This document shows positions 1-6,832 of a DNA stretch of 7,382 nt, piece after piece. Position numbers and translations under genes: made by a program. A model generated the notes under the pieces. That model was not told the origin of the DNA. It saw only the letters and a program-made list of their open reading frames with translations, and did no database searches. Origin of the DNA: Piscirickettsiaceae bacterium (lineage in GTDB: Bacteria; Pseudomonadota; Gammaproteobacteria; Nitrosococcales; Methylophagaceae); NCBI GenBank assembly GCA_018646825.1, contig JABGUA010000226.1:1-7382 (forward strand), in the 5' to 3' direction. Numbering within the stretch: position 1 is the stretch's first letter; each line of letters begins with the position of its first letter.

Positions 1-156
1 CATTTCTGCTGCTTCTTGAGATGAGGTCGCAAAACCCATTTGACCGGTTGGTTCCCAAGTCCCAGCTACCGTTTCTACTTGTTTTTCACCAAACGTCAGG
101 TTCTGTAGATGGTGCTTAATATAACTTGAGGTGGTAATCGATGATTCACTTGCCAT
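1..156 (-). CDS. atpB: ATP synthase F0 subunit a, N-terminal fragment
   Basis: The first 52 codons read from an ATG at 154-156 to the left edge, where the gene is cut. The peptide starts MASESSITTSSYIKHHLQNL and continues through a TGQMGF stretch, matching the soluble N-terminal segment of gammaproteobacterial subunit a, which usually carries a Y-I-x-H-H-L motif. The membrane helices and the essential arginine of the proton channel lie outside the window. Subunit a forms the proton half-channels beside the c-ring in the inner membrane. The start lies 7 bases after the atpI stop and the Shine-Dalgarno sequence is weak, so translation is probably coupled to atpI. Identification rests on this short motif plus position directly after atpI, the standard order of the atp operon. 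Confidence 0.88.
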   Translation of the reverse strand, partial: MASESSITTSSYIKHHLQNLTFGEKQVETVAGTWEPTGQMGFATSSQEAAEM

Positions 157-163
157 TTTGGTC

Positions 164-544
164 TTAAGCCCGGTTATAATGTCCAAATAACACAACAACT
201 TGTGCCACAACAAAGCCTGCTAATAATATCTCGGCCGGTACGAAGACCGTAAATCCGATAGCAAACAACACGATGGTTAATGCCCAACGCTCTGCGACAC
301 AGCGATATGCCCTGCCTAAATTCATACTTGCATCTGCTTTCGCAGTTTTAGCTGCTGCCAACAAATGCCATTTTTGCAATAAGGTATTACCAACTGCGAT
401 ACCGCCACCATATAAGTATGCAATGCTCGCGGTCTGTCCTTGCCAAACAAAAACGATTAAAACTGTTATTGCCAGAGTCACACTCTGCCATTTAAGCAGC
501 TGATTGATCGGCCCGGCTTTAACTAGACCATCGCTCGGTTTCAC
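164..544 (-). CDS. atpI: ATP synthase accessory protein I (AtpI)
   Basis: A 126-residue hydrophobic protein with four likely membrane segments at about residues 20-35, 40-58, 88-102 and 104-121, and a basic stretch between the second and third. This size and layout fit AtpI of proteobacteria, which helps assemble the c-ring of ATP synthase and is not part of the final enzyme. Sequence conservation in this family is low, so the call leans on position: it is the first gene of the atp operon, right before atpB. The start is GTG (542-544); the frame upstream has no ATG, GTG or TTG before a stop at 596-598. The Shine-Dalgarno sequence is poor, which would fit low expression relative to the structural subunits. 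A strong promoter lies just upstream. Confidence 0.85.
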   Translation of the reverse strand: MKPSDGLVKAGPINQLLKWQSVTLAITVLIVFVWQGQTASIAYLYGGGIAVGNTLLQKWHLLAAAKTAKADASMNLGRAYRCVAERWALTIVLFAIGFTVFVPAEILLAGFVVAQVVVLFGHYNRA

Positions 545-577
545 TGGCGTTGTATTCTTACTAATATAAACCCCGGC

Positions 578-607
578 ATTATATAGATCTGGCGATTACG
601 GGGTCAA
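578..607 (-). promoter_or_regulatory. Sigma-70 type promoter of the atp operon
   Basis: Read on the minus strand there is a -35 box TTGACC (602-607, 5 of 6 consensus bases) and a perfect -10 box TATAAT (578-583), separated by 18 bases. Transcription would start near 571, giving a leader of about 27 bases before the atpI GTG. It lies wholly in the 77-bp gap between parB and atpI. No convincing intrinsic terminator follows parB, so parAB transcripts may read through into atp. Confidence 0.82.
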
Positions 608-621
608 TCAAAATAGTTGAT

Positions 622-1479
622 TTACTTTATTTTTTTAACTATCTTCTTGAGATCCGCCACATCGGAATAATCAATAACCAGTTTGCCCTTACCACTGGCA
701 GTATGTTTAACCGAGAAACGGTGATCTAACTTCTCACTAATCAATTTTTCTATTTTTTCTAATTCAACCAATAGCGAATCATCATATTGCGGCTTTTCTT
801 TTTCTGGCCTTAACATCCGGCGAATTAATTGCTCTGTTTCACGAACCGATAAACCACGCTCAACAATCCCTCTTGCTGTTTCAGATTGTAGTTCACCCTC
901 TATGGGTAATAAAGCACGTGCATGACCCATTTCTAAGTCACAATTCTCAACCAAACGTTTCACATCTTCATTCAAATTCCGCAGGCGCAATAGGTTCGAC
1001 ACGGCTGCCCGAGATCGGCCCACCGCCTCCGCGGCTTCTTGATGCGTCATCGAAAACTCTTCGCGTAATCGGTGAAGCGCATTGGCCTCTTCCATCGGGT
1101 TCAAATTTTCACGCTGAATATTTTCAATCAATGCCATAGCGATCGCGGCACGATCAGGTACATCTCTTACCAGGGCAGGAATCGACTCTAATCCTGCCAG
1201 CTTACATGCCCGCCAGCGACGCTCACCGGCAATAATTTCATAATGACCACCATCAGTCGGTCTGACTACGATCGGCTGCACCAAGCCTTGTGCACGAATA
1301 GAGTCCGCTAATTCATCAAGAGATTCTTGAGACATATCGACCCGTGGCTGATATTTGCCAGGCTGAATTTTATCAAGTGGGAAATACTGCAAACTATCGC
1401 TGATGCTGCCATCTTGATGGTCAACATCTGCCAGCAAAGCATCAAGCCCTCTCCCTAACCCTCTTTTTTTAGTCGCCAT
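622..1479 (-). CDS. parB: Chromosome partitioning protein ParB (Spo0J/Noc family CTPase)
   Basis: 285 residues, normal for chromosomal ParB. It opens with the conserved MATKKRGLGRGLDALL segment that contacts ParA. The N-terminal CTP-binding domain shows QPIVVR (68-73), GERRWRA (85-91) and ENIQREN (119-125), the family's nucleotide-binding motifs. A helix-turn-helix that reads parS follows at about 144-166 (MTHQEAAEAVGRSRAAVSNL), and a lysine-rich C-terminal dimerisation domain closes the protein. ParB loads at parS, closes into a CTP-dependent sliding clamp and spreads, forming the origin complex that ParA moves. It starts 24 bases after parA with an AGGG Shine-Dalgarno 4 bases from the ATG, so the two are surely one operon. 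No motif is missing. No full-consensus parS site is visible in the window. Confidence 0.97.
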   Translation of the reverse strand: MATKKRGLGRGLDALLADVDHQDGSISDSLQYFPLDKIQPGKYQPRVDMSQESLDELADSIRAQGLVQPIVVRPTDGGHYEIIAGERRWRACKLAGLESIPALVRDVPDRAAIAMALIENIQRENLNPMEEANALHRLREEFSMTHQEAAEAVGRSRAAVSNLLRLRNLNEDVKRLVENCDLEMGHARALLPIEGELQSETARGIVERGLSVRETEQLIRRMLRPEKEKPQYDDSLLVELEKIEKLISEKLDHRFSVKHTASGKGKLVIDYSDVADLKKIVKKIK

Positions 1480-1503
1480 TGCACCCTACCTAGACTTGAA
1501 ACC

Positions 1504-2271
1504 TTAACTTTTTTCTCGTCGCATAAATTCACTGGCCAATGCCATATAAGCAATTGAACCACGTGATGAACGATCATAGCTTACCACGGGAATGCCATGA
1601 CTCGGCGCTTCAGCCAAACGGACATTTCTTGGGATAATCGAATGAAAAACTTTTTTATCAAAGTGATTAATCAACTGTCGAGACACCTGATTGGCTAAAT
1701 TATTTCTGGCATCAAACATGGTTCTGACTAAGCCTGTGACTTCCAACGTTGGATTCGCTCGTTGTTTCACTCGCTCAACTGTTTTCAATAATGAGGATAA
1801 ACCTTCCAAAGCATAATATTCACATTGAATCGGGATAATGACGCCCTTCGATGCCACCAAGGCATTCAAGGTCAACATGCTCAACGAAGGGGGGCAATCG
1901 ATTAGAATATAGTCATAATCGACGCGAATCGGTTCCAAAGCAAGCCGTAAACGATGTTCACGCTGCTCCTCGTCAAGCAACTCGATTTCTGCTGCAGTTA
2001 AGTCAGCATTTGTTGGAATCACATCAAAAGAAAAATCATCGCGCTTCACGATCACGTCAGCCGCTTTGGCTTCACCCATCAGCACATCATAACTACTCTT
2101 TTCTAGGGTCGCCTTACCCACTCCACAACCCGTCGTCGCATTACCCTGTGGATCCAAATCAATCAGTAATACTTTTTTGGCATTTTCAGCCAACGATGCT
2201 GCCAAATTAACGGTTGTCGTCGTTTTACCGACCCCGCCTTTTTGATTTGTTACAGCAAAAATATTACCCAT
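1504..2271 (-). CDS. parA: Chromosome partitioning ATPase ParA (Soj/MinD superfamily)
   Basis: 255 residues, the short form typical of chromosomal ParA without an N-terminal DNA-binding domain. The deviant Walker A motif KGGVGKTT lies at 11-18, with signature lysine 11 and nucleotide-contacting lysine 16. DLDPQGN (38-44) follows, with the conserved aspartate 40, and Walker B ILIDCPPS is at 122-129. ATP-bound ParA dimers bind DNA nonspecifically; ParB stimulates hydrolysis, which moves the origin regions apart. It begins 29 bases after rsmG behind a good AGAAGG Shine-Dalgarno 8 bases from the ATG and is followed closely by parB. The neighbouring gene order separates it from plasmid ParA and from MinD, which are relatives. 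Confidence 0.97.
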   Translation of the reverse strand: MGNIFAVTNQKGGVGKTTTTVNLAASLAENAKKVLLIDLDPQGNATTGCGVGKATLEKSSYDVLMGEAKAADVIVKRDDFSFDVIPTNADLTAAEIELLDEEQREHRLRLALEPIRVDYDYILIDCPPSLSMLTLNALVASKGVIIPIQCEYYALEGLSSLLKTVERVKQRANPTLEVTGLVRTMFDARNNLANQVSRQLINHFDKKVFHSIIPRNVRLAEAPSHGIPVVSYDRSSRGSIAYMALASEFMRREKS

Positions 2272-2300
2272 TCAAACAACCTTCTGTTTTGAAAATTACG

Positions 2301-2927
2301 CTAGCCTTTTACCAGCTCAACCAAATGCCGTTGTCCATCTGAACCTGGGACATCTAAAACATGAATTGAACCAAGAGAAAAATCATTTCCTAACGCGCCT
2401 AATTCTGACTCTGGATAGACGCCTTTCATTAGCAACAACTTGCCCGCATCATGGCAGTGTCCGCCGGTTAAATCAATAATATCCCCAATCGTCGAAAAGG
2501 CACGCGCAGTGACCATCTCATACTGCGGCAAATCAGCCTGCTCAATACGCGCATGGACCACAGTCACATTATCCAAACCTAATTCGGCCTTAACCTGTTG
2601 CAAAAACCGTGTTTTTTTAGAATTACTATCTAATAACGTCACTGCCAAGTCAGGTCGCGCGATCGAGATAGGGATACCCGGTAAACCGCCTCCCGATCCA
2701 ACATCTAATAAGCTCACGCCTGAAAGGTAAGGCAAGATAGACAAACTATCCAATAAATGGCGACTGACCATCTCATCAATATTGCGGACAGACGTTAAGT
2801 TATAAACCTTATTCCACTTATCCAATAACAAAACATAACCCAGTAAGTGCTGCTGCTGTTGCTCAGATAACGTCAAGCCTAATTCATCACAACCTTGTTG
2901 TATTTGTTCCAGCAATGTTGTCGCCAT
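2301..2927 (-). CDS. rsmG: 16S rRNA (guanine-527 N7)-methyltransferase RsmG
   Basis: 208 residues, close to the 207 of E. coli RsmG (GidB). It transfers a methyl group from S-adenosylmethionine to N7 of G527 in the 530 loop of 16S rRNA; loss of this mark gives low-level streptomycin resistance in several bacteria. Visible family features are the NLTSVR segment (43-48), the SAM-binding loop LLDVGSGGGLPGIP (73-86), the acidic strand end LLDSNSKK (98-105) and VTARAF (139-144), which lines the active site. The ATG shares one base with the mnmG stop (TAATG arrangement) and there is no strong Shine-Dalgarno, so translation is probably coupled to mnmG. This mnmG-rsmG pairing is very widely conserved. 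Confidence 0.97.
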   Translation of the reverse strand: MATTLLEQIQQGCDELGLTLSEQQQQHLLGYVLLLDKWNKVYNLTSVRNIDEMVSRHLLDSLSILPYLSGVSLLDVGSGGGLPGIPISIARPDLAVTLLDSNSKKTRFLQQVKAELGLDNVTVVHARIEQADLPQYEMVTARAFSTIGDIIDLTGGHCHDAGKLLLMKGVYPESELGALGNDFSLGSIHVLDVPGSDGQRHLVELVKG

Positions 2928-4825
2928 TAACTGGCTTCGCCATGGCTTTGTGGCTCATCGTGATCACGCTTCAAGTGCACTAGTAATAGAGACACAGCGG
3001 CTGGTGTCACACCTGATATCCGAGATGCTTGACCTAAACTATTGGGTCTTACATTAGCCAGTTTTTCTCTGACTTCGTTAGACAATCCGCGGACATTACC
3101 GTAATTAATATTATCCGGTAGTTCTGTTGTTTCATGGCGTTGTAAACGATCAATTTCATTTTGCTGCCGATTAATGTACCCGGCATATTTGGTTCTAATC
3201 ACAACCTGTTCAGCCACGTCATGCTCAACAGTTTGTTCTTCACCTAACAATGTCAACAAACCGGCATAATCCACAATTGGACGACGTAATAAATCCATCG
3301 CCGTACTCGCTTTCTTTAACGGTTCTCCCAACACCGATTCAGCGACAACTTGATCGGTTTTCTCCGGGCTAAACATCACCGCTTCCAATCGAGCAATTTC
3401 TGCCGTCACCGCTTCTTGCTTCTGATTAAAGACCGCCCAACGTTTGTCATTCACCAAACCCAATTCACGGCCTGTCGGCGTCAGCCTTAAATCAGCATTG
3501 TCTTCGCGCAATAATAAACGGTATTCAGCACGACTCGTAAACATCCTATAAGGCTCTTGCGTGCCTGATGTAATCAAATCATCAATCATCACACCTATAT
3601 ACGCTTCATCACGCCGTGGCGACCATTGGGCCTTTTCACGTACTTGCAAACCCGCATTCAAGCCCGCAATCAAACCTTGTGCCGCCGCTTCTTCATAACC
3701 GGTGGTCCCATTGATTTGACCGGCAAAGAACAAACCCGCCATATATTTTGTTTCTAACCATGGTTGCAAATCACGTGGGTCGAAATAATCATACTCAATT
3801 GCATACCCAGGTCGTGTGATGTGGGCATTTTCCAAGCCCTTCATCGACCGGACAATCTCATATTGCACATCAAACGGCAGACTGGTCGATATCCCATTAG
3901 GATAGACCTCGCCACAATTTAAGCCTTCAGGCTCAAGAAAAATTTGATGCGATGTTCTATCTGCGAAACGGACCACTTTATCTTCTATAGAAGGACAATA
4001 ACGTGGGCCTATCCCCTCAATTTCACCGCTATACATTGGTGACCGATCCAAATTAGCTCGAATCACATCATGCGTTGCTTCATTCGTGTGAGTAATATGA
4101 CAAGAGATTTGCGCTGGATGATGCCACACATCACCTAAAAATGAAAATACGGGTGTTGGTGTATCACCCGGCTGCTCAATCAGCTGCGAATAATCAATAC
4201 TTTGTGTTGCAATACGAGGTGGTGTGCCCGTTTTTAAACGATCAACACGAAAGGGAAGCGCCCGTAATCGTTCAGCTAAACCAATCGATGCCGGATCACC
4301 TGCACGGCCACCCCCATGGTTTTTCATACCAATATGAATCAAACCACCTAAGAAAGTCCCAACCGTTATCACAACCGCTTTTGCCGAAAAGCGAAGGCCA
4401 ATTTGCGTCACCACGCCAACGACCCGATCATTTTCCACGACCAAATCCTCAACCGTTTGTTGAAACAAATACAGGTTCTCTTGTGATTCTAATGCCGCCC
4501 GAACTGCTGCTTTATAACGAACACGATCTGCTTGGGCTCGTGTTGCCCTAACAGCTGGGCCTTTACTTGCGTTCAAAATACGAAACTGAATACCGCCTCG
4601 GTCCGCAGCCTGAGCCATGATGCCACCCAACGCATCAATCTCTTTAACTAGATGGCCTTTACCAATACCACCAATAGCCGGGTTGCAACTCATCTGGCCT
4701 AAGGTCTCAATATTTTGCGTCAACAACAGCGTCTTAACACCTTGACGTGCAGAAGCTAAAGCAGCCTCCGTACCCGCGTGGCCGCCGCCAACGATAATGA
4801 CATCGTAATGCTCTTGATAACCCAT
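2927..4825 (-). CDS. mnmG: tRNA uridine-34 5-carboxymethylaminomethyl modification enzyme MnmG
   Basis: The FAD-binding subunit that works with the GTPase MnmE to add carboxymethylaminomethyl or aminomethyl groups to wobble U34 of certain tRNAs. From the ATG at 4823-4825 it has 632 residues (E. coli 629). The FAD-binding GGGHAG is at 13-18, SCNPAIGGIGKGHLVKE starts at 46, GPRYCPSIEDK is at 273-283 and AGQINGTTGYEEAAAQG is at 368-384. The two conserved cysteines fall at 47 and 277, exactly the E. coli numbers, which supports this start. The frame stays open to a TTG at 4855, but that adds ten residues with no family match and would leave almost no leader after the predicted promoter. AGGA lies only 2 bases from the chosen ATG, closer than usual. 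First gene of the minus-strand run with rsmG, parA and parB. Confidence 0.97.
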   Translation of the reverse strand: MGYQEHYDVIIVGGGHAGTEAALASARQGVKTLLLTQNIETLGQMSCNPAIGGIGKGHLVKEIDALGGIMAQAADRGGIQFRILNASKGPAVRATRAQADRVRYKAAVRAALESQENLYLFQQTVEDLVVENDRVVGVVTQIGLRFSAKAVVITVGTFLGGLIHIGMKNHGGGRAGDPASIGLAERLRALPFRVDRLKTGTPPRIATQSIDYSQLIEQPGDTPTPVFSFLGDVWHHPAQISCHITHTNEATHDVIRANLDRSPMYSGEIEGIGPRYCPSIEDKVVRFADRTSHQIFLEPEGLNCGEVYPNGISTSLPFDVQYEIVRSMKGLENAHITRPGYAIEYDYFDPRDLQPWLETKYMAGLFFAGQINGTTGYEEAAAQGLIAGLNAGLQVREKAQWSPRRDEAYIGVMIDDLITSGTQEPYRMFTSRAEYRLLLREDNADLRLTPTGRELGLVNDKRWAVFNQKQEAVTAEIARLEAVMFSPEKTDQVVAESVLGEPLKKASTAMDLLRRPIVDYAGLLTLLGEEQTVEHDVAEQVVIRTKYAGYINRQQNEIDRLQRHETTELPDNINYGNVRGLSNEVREKLANVRPNSLGQASRISGVTPAAVSLLLVHLKRDHDEPQSHGEAS

Positions 4826-4865
4826 ATTCCTAACCCACGCAGTATCTATCACCAATTAATCGCTA

Positions 4866-4894
4866 ATTTTAACACGAGATAACGGCTTTATTAA
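4866..4894 (-). promoter_or_regulatory. Probable extended -10 promoter of mnmG
   Basis: On the minus strand TAAAAT (4866-4871, 5 of 6 consensus bases) is preceded by TGT, giving the TGn extended -10 element. A 17-base spacer leads to TTAATA (4889-4894, 4 of 6). Transcription would begin near 4859, about 34 bases before the ATG at 4825. The AT-rich surroundings make chance matches easier, so confidence is moderate. Confidence 0.55.
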
Positions 4895-4964
4895 TTAAAA
4901 GAACAAACTCGAACAATATTCCTAAGCAGAACTAAGCTGCTGACATAATGAGATTTTTTTGCAT

Positions 4965-4991
4965 AAAAACGATGAGTAGTTTGTGTCATCG
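4965..4991 (-). terminator. Weak intrinsic terminator after lgt
   Basis: On the minus strand CGATGA (4986-4991) pairs with TCATCG (4970-4975) across a 10-base loop and is followed directly by five T (4965-4969). It sits about 65 bases past the lgt stop and before the mnmG promoter, the right place to separate the two units. The stem is only 6 bp and the loop large, so it may be inefficient. A smaller hairpin, TGCTA/TAGCA (5038-5053), lies immediately past the stop but has no T tract. Confidence 0.4.
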
Positions 4992-5054
4992 GCTTAAAAC
5001 GCGTCTTAATTTTCGAAATTCTCATTCCGAGCAACAATGCTATTTAATTAGCAC

Positions 5055-5828
5055 TTAATTAGGTTTGCGGTAGGCTCGCACCATAAAAAACAGCCCCATC
5101 ACAATCATAGGCAGCGACAAAATCTGCCCCATCGTGATCCAATCTAAGAATAAATAACCATATTGCTGATCAGGAATACGAACGAATTCGGCCAGAAAAC
5201 GGAATACGCCGTAACCAAGCAAGAATAAACCCGACACAGCCCCGATTGGTTTTGGCTTTGCCGAATACCACCACAGGATAATAAACAACAAAAGGCCTTC
5301 CAAAGCGGCTTGATAGAGTTGTGAAGGATGTCTTGCTAGCGGACCGCCGCCCGGAAATACCATCGCCCACGGCACATCGCTCACCTTACCCCACAGCTCA
5401 CCATTGATGAAGTTACCTATTCGACCAAAAAATAACCCTATTGGCACCATAGGTGCAATAAAATCACTGATTGTGAAGTACGATTTCCCGGTTTTACGTG
5501 AAAAGAAAGCAAACGCCGTTAACACACCTAACAGGCCCCCATGGAATGACATCCCACCTTGCCAAACCTTAAATAAATTAAGCGGGTTATCTATAAGCGC
5601 CGGAAAATCATAAAATATGGAGTAACCGACGCGTCCACCAACAATCACACCAATTGCACCATAAAATAAAAGGTCTTCGACCTCTTCCGCCGTCCAGCCA
5701 TAGCGCGTTGCTCGAACGCGACCCAACCACCAAGCACCCACAAAACCAAACAAATACATTAATCCGTACCAATGCACCTGCAAAGGGCCTAAAGATAATG
5801 CAACCGGGTCAATTGTTGGATAAATCAT
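5055..5828 (-). CDS. lgt: Phosphatidylglycerol--prolipoprotein diacylglyceryl transferase
   Basis: An inner-membrane enzyme of 257 residues that attaches diacylglycerol from phosphatidylglycerol to the lipobox cysteine of prolipoproteins, the first step of lipoprotein maturation before LspA and Lnt. The family signature GRIGNFINGE is at 135-144. Likely functional residues are Tyr21 in HWYG, His96 in SFHGG, Arg136, Tyr206 and Arg210, matching E. coli Tyr26, His103, Arg143, Tyr235 and Arg239. Several hydrophobic segments fit a seven-helix protein. It is shorter than the 291-residue E. coli enzyme, mainly between Arg136 and Tyr206 and at the C-terminus, as in many other species. The ATG has GAGAG 6 bases upstream. 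It is monocistronic here and divergent from the porin-like gene; no thyA, its common neighbour, is adjacent. Confidence 0.97.
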   Translation of the reverse strand: MIYPTIDPVALSLGPLQVHWYGLMYLFGFVGAWWLGRVRATRYGWTAEEVEDLLFYGAIGVIVGGRVGYSIFYDFPALIDNPLNLFKVWQGGMSFHGGLLGVLTAFAFFSRKTGKSYFTISDFIAPMVPIGLFFGRIGNFINGELWGKVSDVPWAMVFPGGGPLARHPSQLYQAALEGLLLFIILWWYSAKPKPIGAVSGLFLLGYGVFRFLAEFVRIPDQQYGYLFLDWITMGQILSLPMIVMGLFFMVRAYRKPN

Positions 5829-5841
5829 ACAAAACTCTCAA

Positions 5842-5864
5842 AAATGTCGAAAAAACAGACATTT
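5842..5864. repeat. Inverted repeat in the lgt leader
   Basis: AAATGTC (5842-5848) and GACATTT (5858-5864) form a perfect 7-bp inverted repeat around a 9-base A-rich loop, ending 13 bases upstream of the lgt start codon. In lgt mRNA it would be a hairpin just before the Shine-Dalgarno sequence; on DNA it could be an operator. No regulator can be named from the sequence. Confidence 0.4.
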
Positions 5865-5925
5865 CGCTCAATTCAAGCCATCAAATACTGGCTCATGATG
5901 CTAATTGTCGTTAGAATAGCGGCAT

Positions 5926-5959
5926 ATTGTCTTGTTTTAACTGCAAATTAAAAGACAAT
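5926..5959. repeat. Long inverted repeat between lgt and the first porin-like gene
   Basis: ATTGTC (5926-5931) pairs with GACAAT (5954-5959) and TTTTAA (5935-5940) with TTAAAA (5948-5953). This gives a 12-bp stem with a 3-base bulge (TTG, 5932-5934) and a 7-base loop. It lies in the 220-bp divergent intergenic region, 89 bases upstream of the plus-strand start codon. A weak -10-like TAGAAT (5912-5917) just before it would place a transcript start near the foot of the stem, but its -35 match is poor. It may be an mRNA 5' hairpin or a regulator site. Confidence 0.45.
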
Positions 5960-6048
5960 TTTAAGGCTAACAGCGATGTCATATCGTTGTTAGTTTACAA
6001 CAATAGTGCAGTCAAACATTTATTTGATACTTCCAGGAGACGGGAAAC

Positions 6049-6768
6049 ATGAAATTGAAACAACTCTCAGCGCTAATCTTAGCAGCAAGCGCATTTACAG
6101 CAACATCAGCAATGGCTTGGGAAAGTGCTGATGGCCAATTTAACACAAGTGCAAGTGTTGCATTAGGCAGTGATTACATGTGGCGTGGTGCCTCACAAAC
6201 TGACAGCGAACCAGCTATCTCTGGTAGCTTCGATGTCGGTCATGCATCAGGCATATATGCTGGTATTTGGGGCTCAAACGTTAATTATGACATCGGCATG
6301 GATGCAGCACACCTAGAGCTTAACTATTACGCTGGCTATGCTGGCGAGGTTGCTGGTATTGATGGTATGGGTTTTGACGTCGGTGTACTTCGTTACGCTT
6401 TCCCAGGTACTGACGGTGCCAACTGGAATGAAGCCTACCTTGGTTTAAGCTACAGTCACTTCAGCCTTAAGGTATCTCATTCTGGAGATGCATTAGCTAG
6501 AAGTGAAAGTGGCACGCACTATTTACTAGGCTTCAACCACGGTTTACCAATGGATATTGACTTCCATGCTAACTATGCATTCTACGATCTAGATGATGAT
6601 ATTAATGATGACACACTTCAAGATTACAATCTTGGTGTCAGCAAAAACCTAGTAGGTTTTGATTTTGACCTTACCTACTACAAAACACTTAGCGATGCAG
6701 AAGATTTTGTTGGTAACAACAACTTAACTGATTCTCGCTTTGTTTTCACTATTTCTAAATCTCTATAA
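6049..6768 (+). CDS. TorF/Gcw_chp-family putative outer-membrane porin (first copy)
   Basis: 239 residues with a Sec signal peptide: KLK at the start, a hydrophobic core at 5-20 and a predicted signal peptidase I cut after AMA (residue 23). The mature part begins with a conserved block at 41-62 around SDYMWRGASQ and EPAISGSFD, followed by SGIYAGIWGSNV (67-78). This is the hallmark of the proteobacterial Gcw_chp family, also called TorF putative porins. Alternating aromatic/polar strands suggest an outer-membrane beta barrel, and the end FVFTISKSL resembles a barrel's last strand, although the final residue is Leu rather than the usual Phe. An acidic loop, DLDDDINDD (180-188), could sit at the surface. 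Substrate is unknown. An AGGAG Shine-Dalgarno (6035-6039) lies 9 bases before the ATG. Transcribed alone, divergent from lgt, and closed by a strong terminator. Confidence 0.85.
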   Translation: MKLKQLSALILAASAFTATSAMAWESADGQFNTSASVALGSDYMWRGASQTDSEPAISGSFDVGHASGIYAGIWGSNVNYDIGMDAAHLELNYYAGYAGEVAGIDGMGFDVGVLRYAFPGTDGANWNEAYLGLSYSHFSLKVSHSGDALARSESGTHYLLGFNHGLPMDIDFHANYAFYDLDDDINDDTLQDYNLGVSKNLVGFDFDLTYYKTLSDAEDFVGNNNLTDSRFVFTISKSL

Positions 6769-6792
6769 GTTAATACTGATTTAGTTTTAACT

Positions 6793-6832
6793 AAAAAAGC
6801 CGCTAATCAGAAATGATTAGCGGCTTTTTTTT
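6793..6832 (+). terminator. Strong intrinsic terminator of the first porin-like gene
   Basis: A perfect 11-bp stem, GCCGCTAATCA (6799-6809) with TGATTAGCGGC (6814-6824), is closed by a GAAA tetraloop and followed by eight T (6825-6832). Six A (6793-6798) precede it, so it could also stop minus-strand transcripts. It begins about 25 bases past the stop codon. The second porin-like gene therefore probably needs its own promoter. Confidence 0.95.

Noticed and set aside
835..850. parS half-site inside parB
   Set aside because: TGTTTCACG matches the left half perfectly but the right half is absent (9 of 16 overall), and it encodes a conserved ParB segment. Similar TTTCAC words at about 955, 1763 and 535 are no better.
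1555..1570. CACGTG core near the end of parA as a parS candidate
   Set aside because: Only 10 of 16 positions fit, with both arms outside the core mostly wrong.
4826..5054. Possible replication origin upstream of mnmG, as in E. coli
   Set aside because: The region is AT-rich and in the E. coli position, but I find no DnaA box (TTATCCACA) with one mismatch or fewer on either strand; the best is about 6 of 9.
5404..5914. Plus-strand frames across lgt
   Set aside because: They lie opposite a fully conserved gene, lack Shine-Dalgarno sequences and show no family features; they are shadows.
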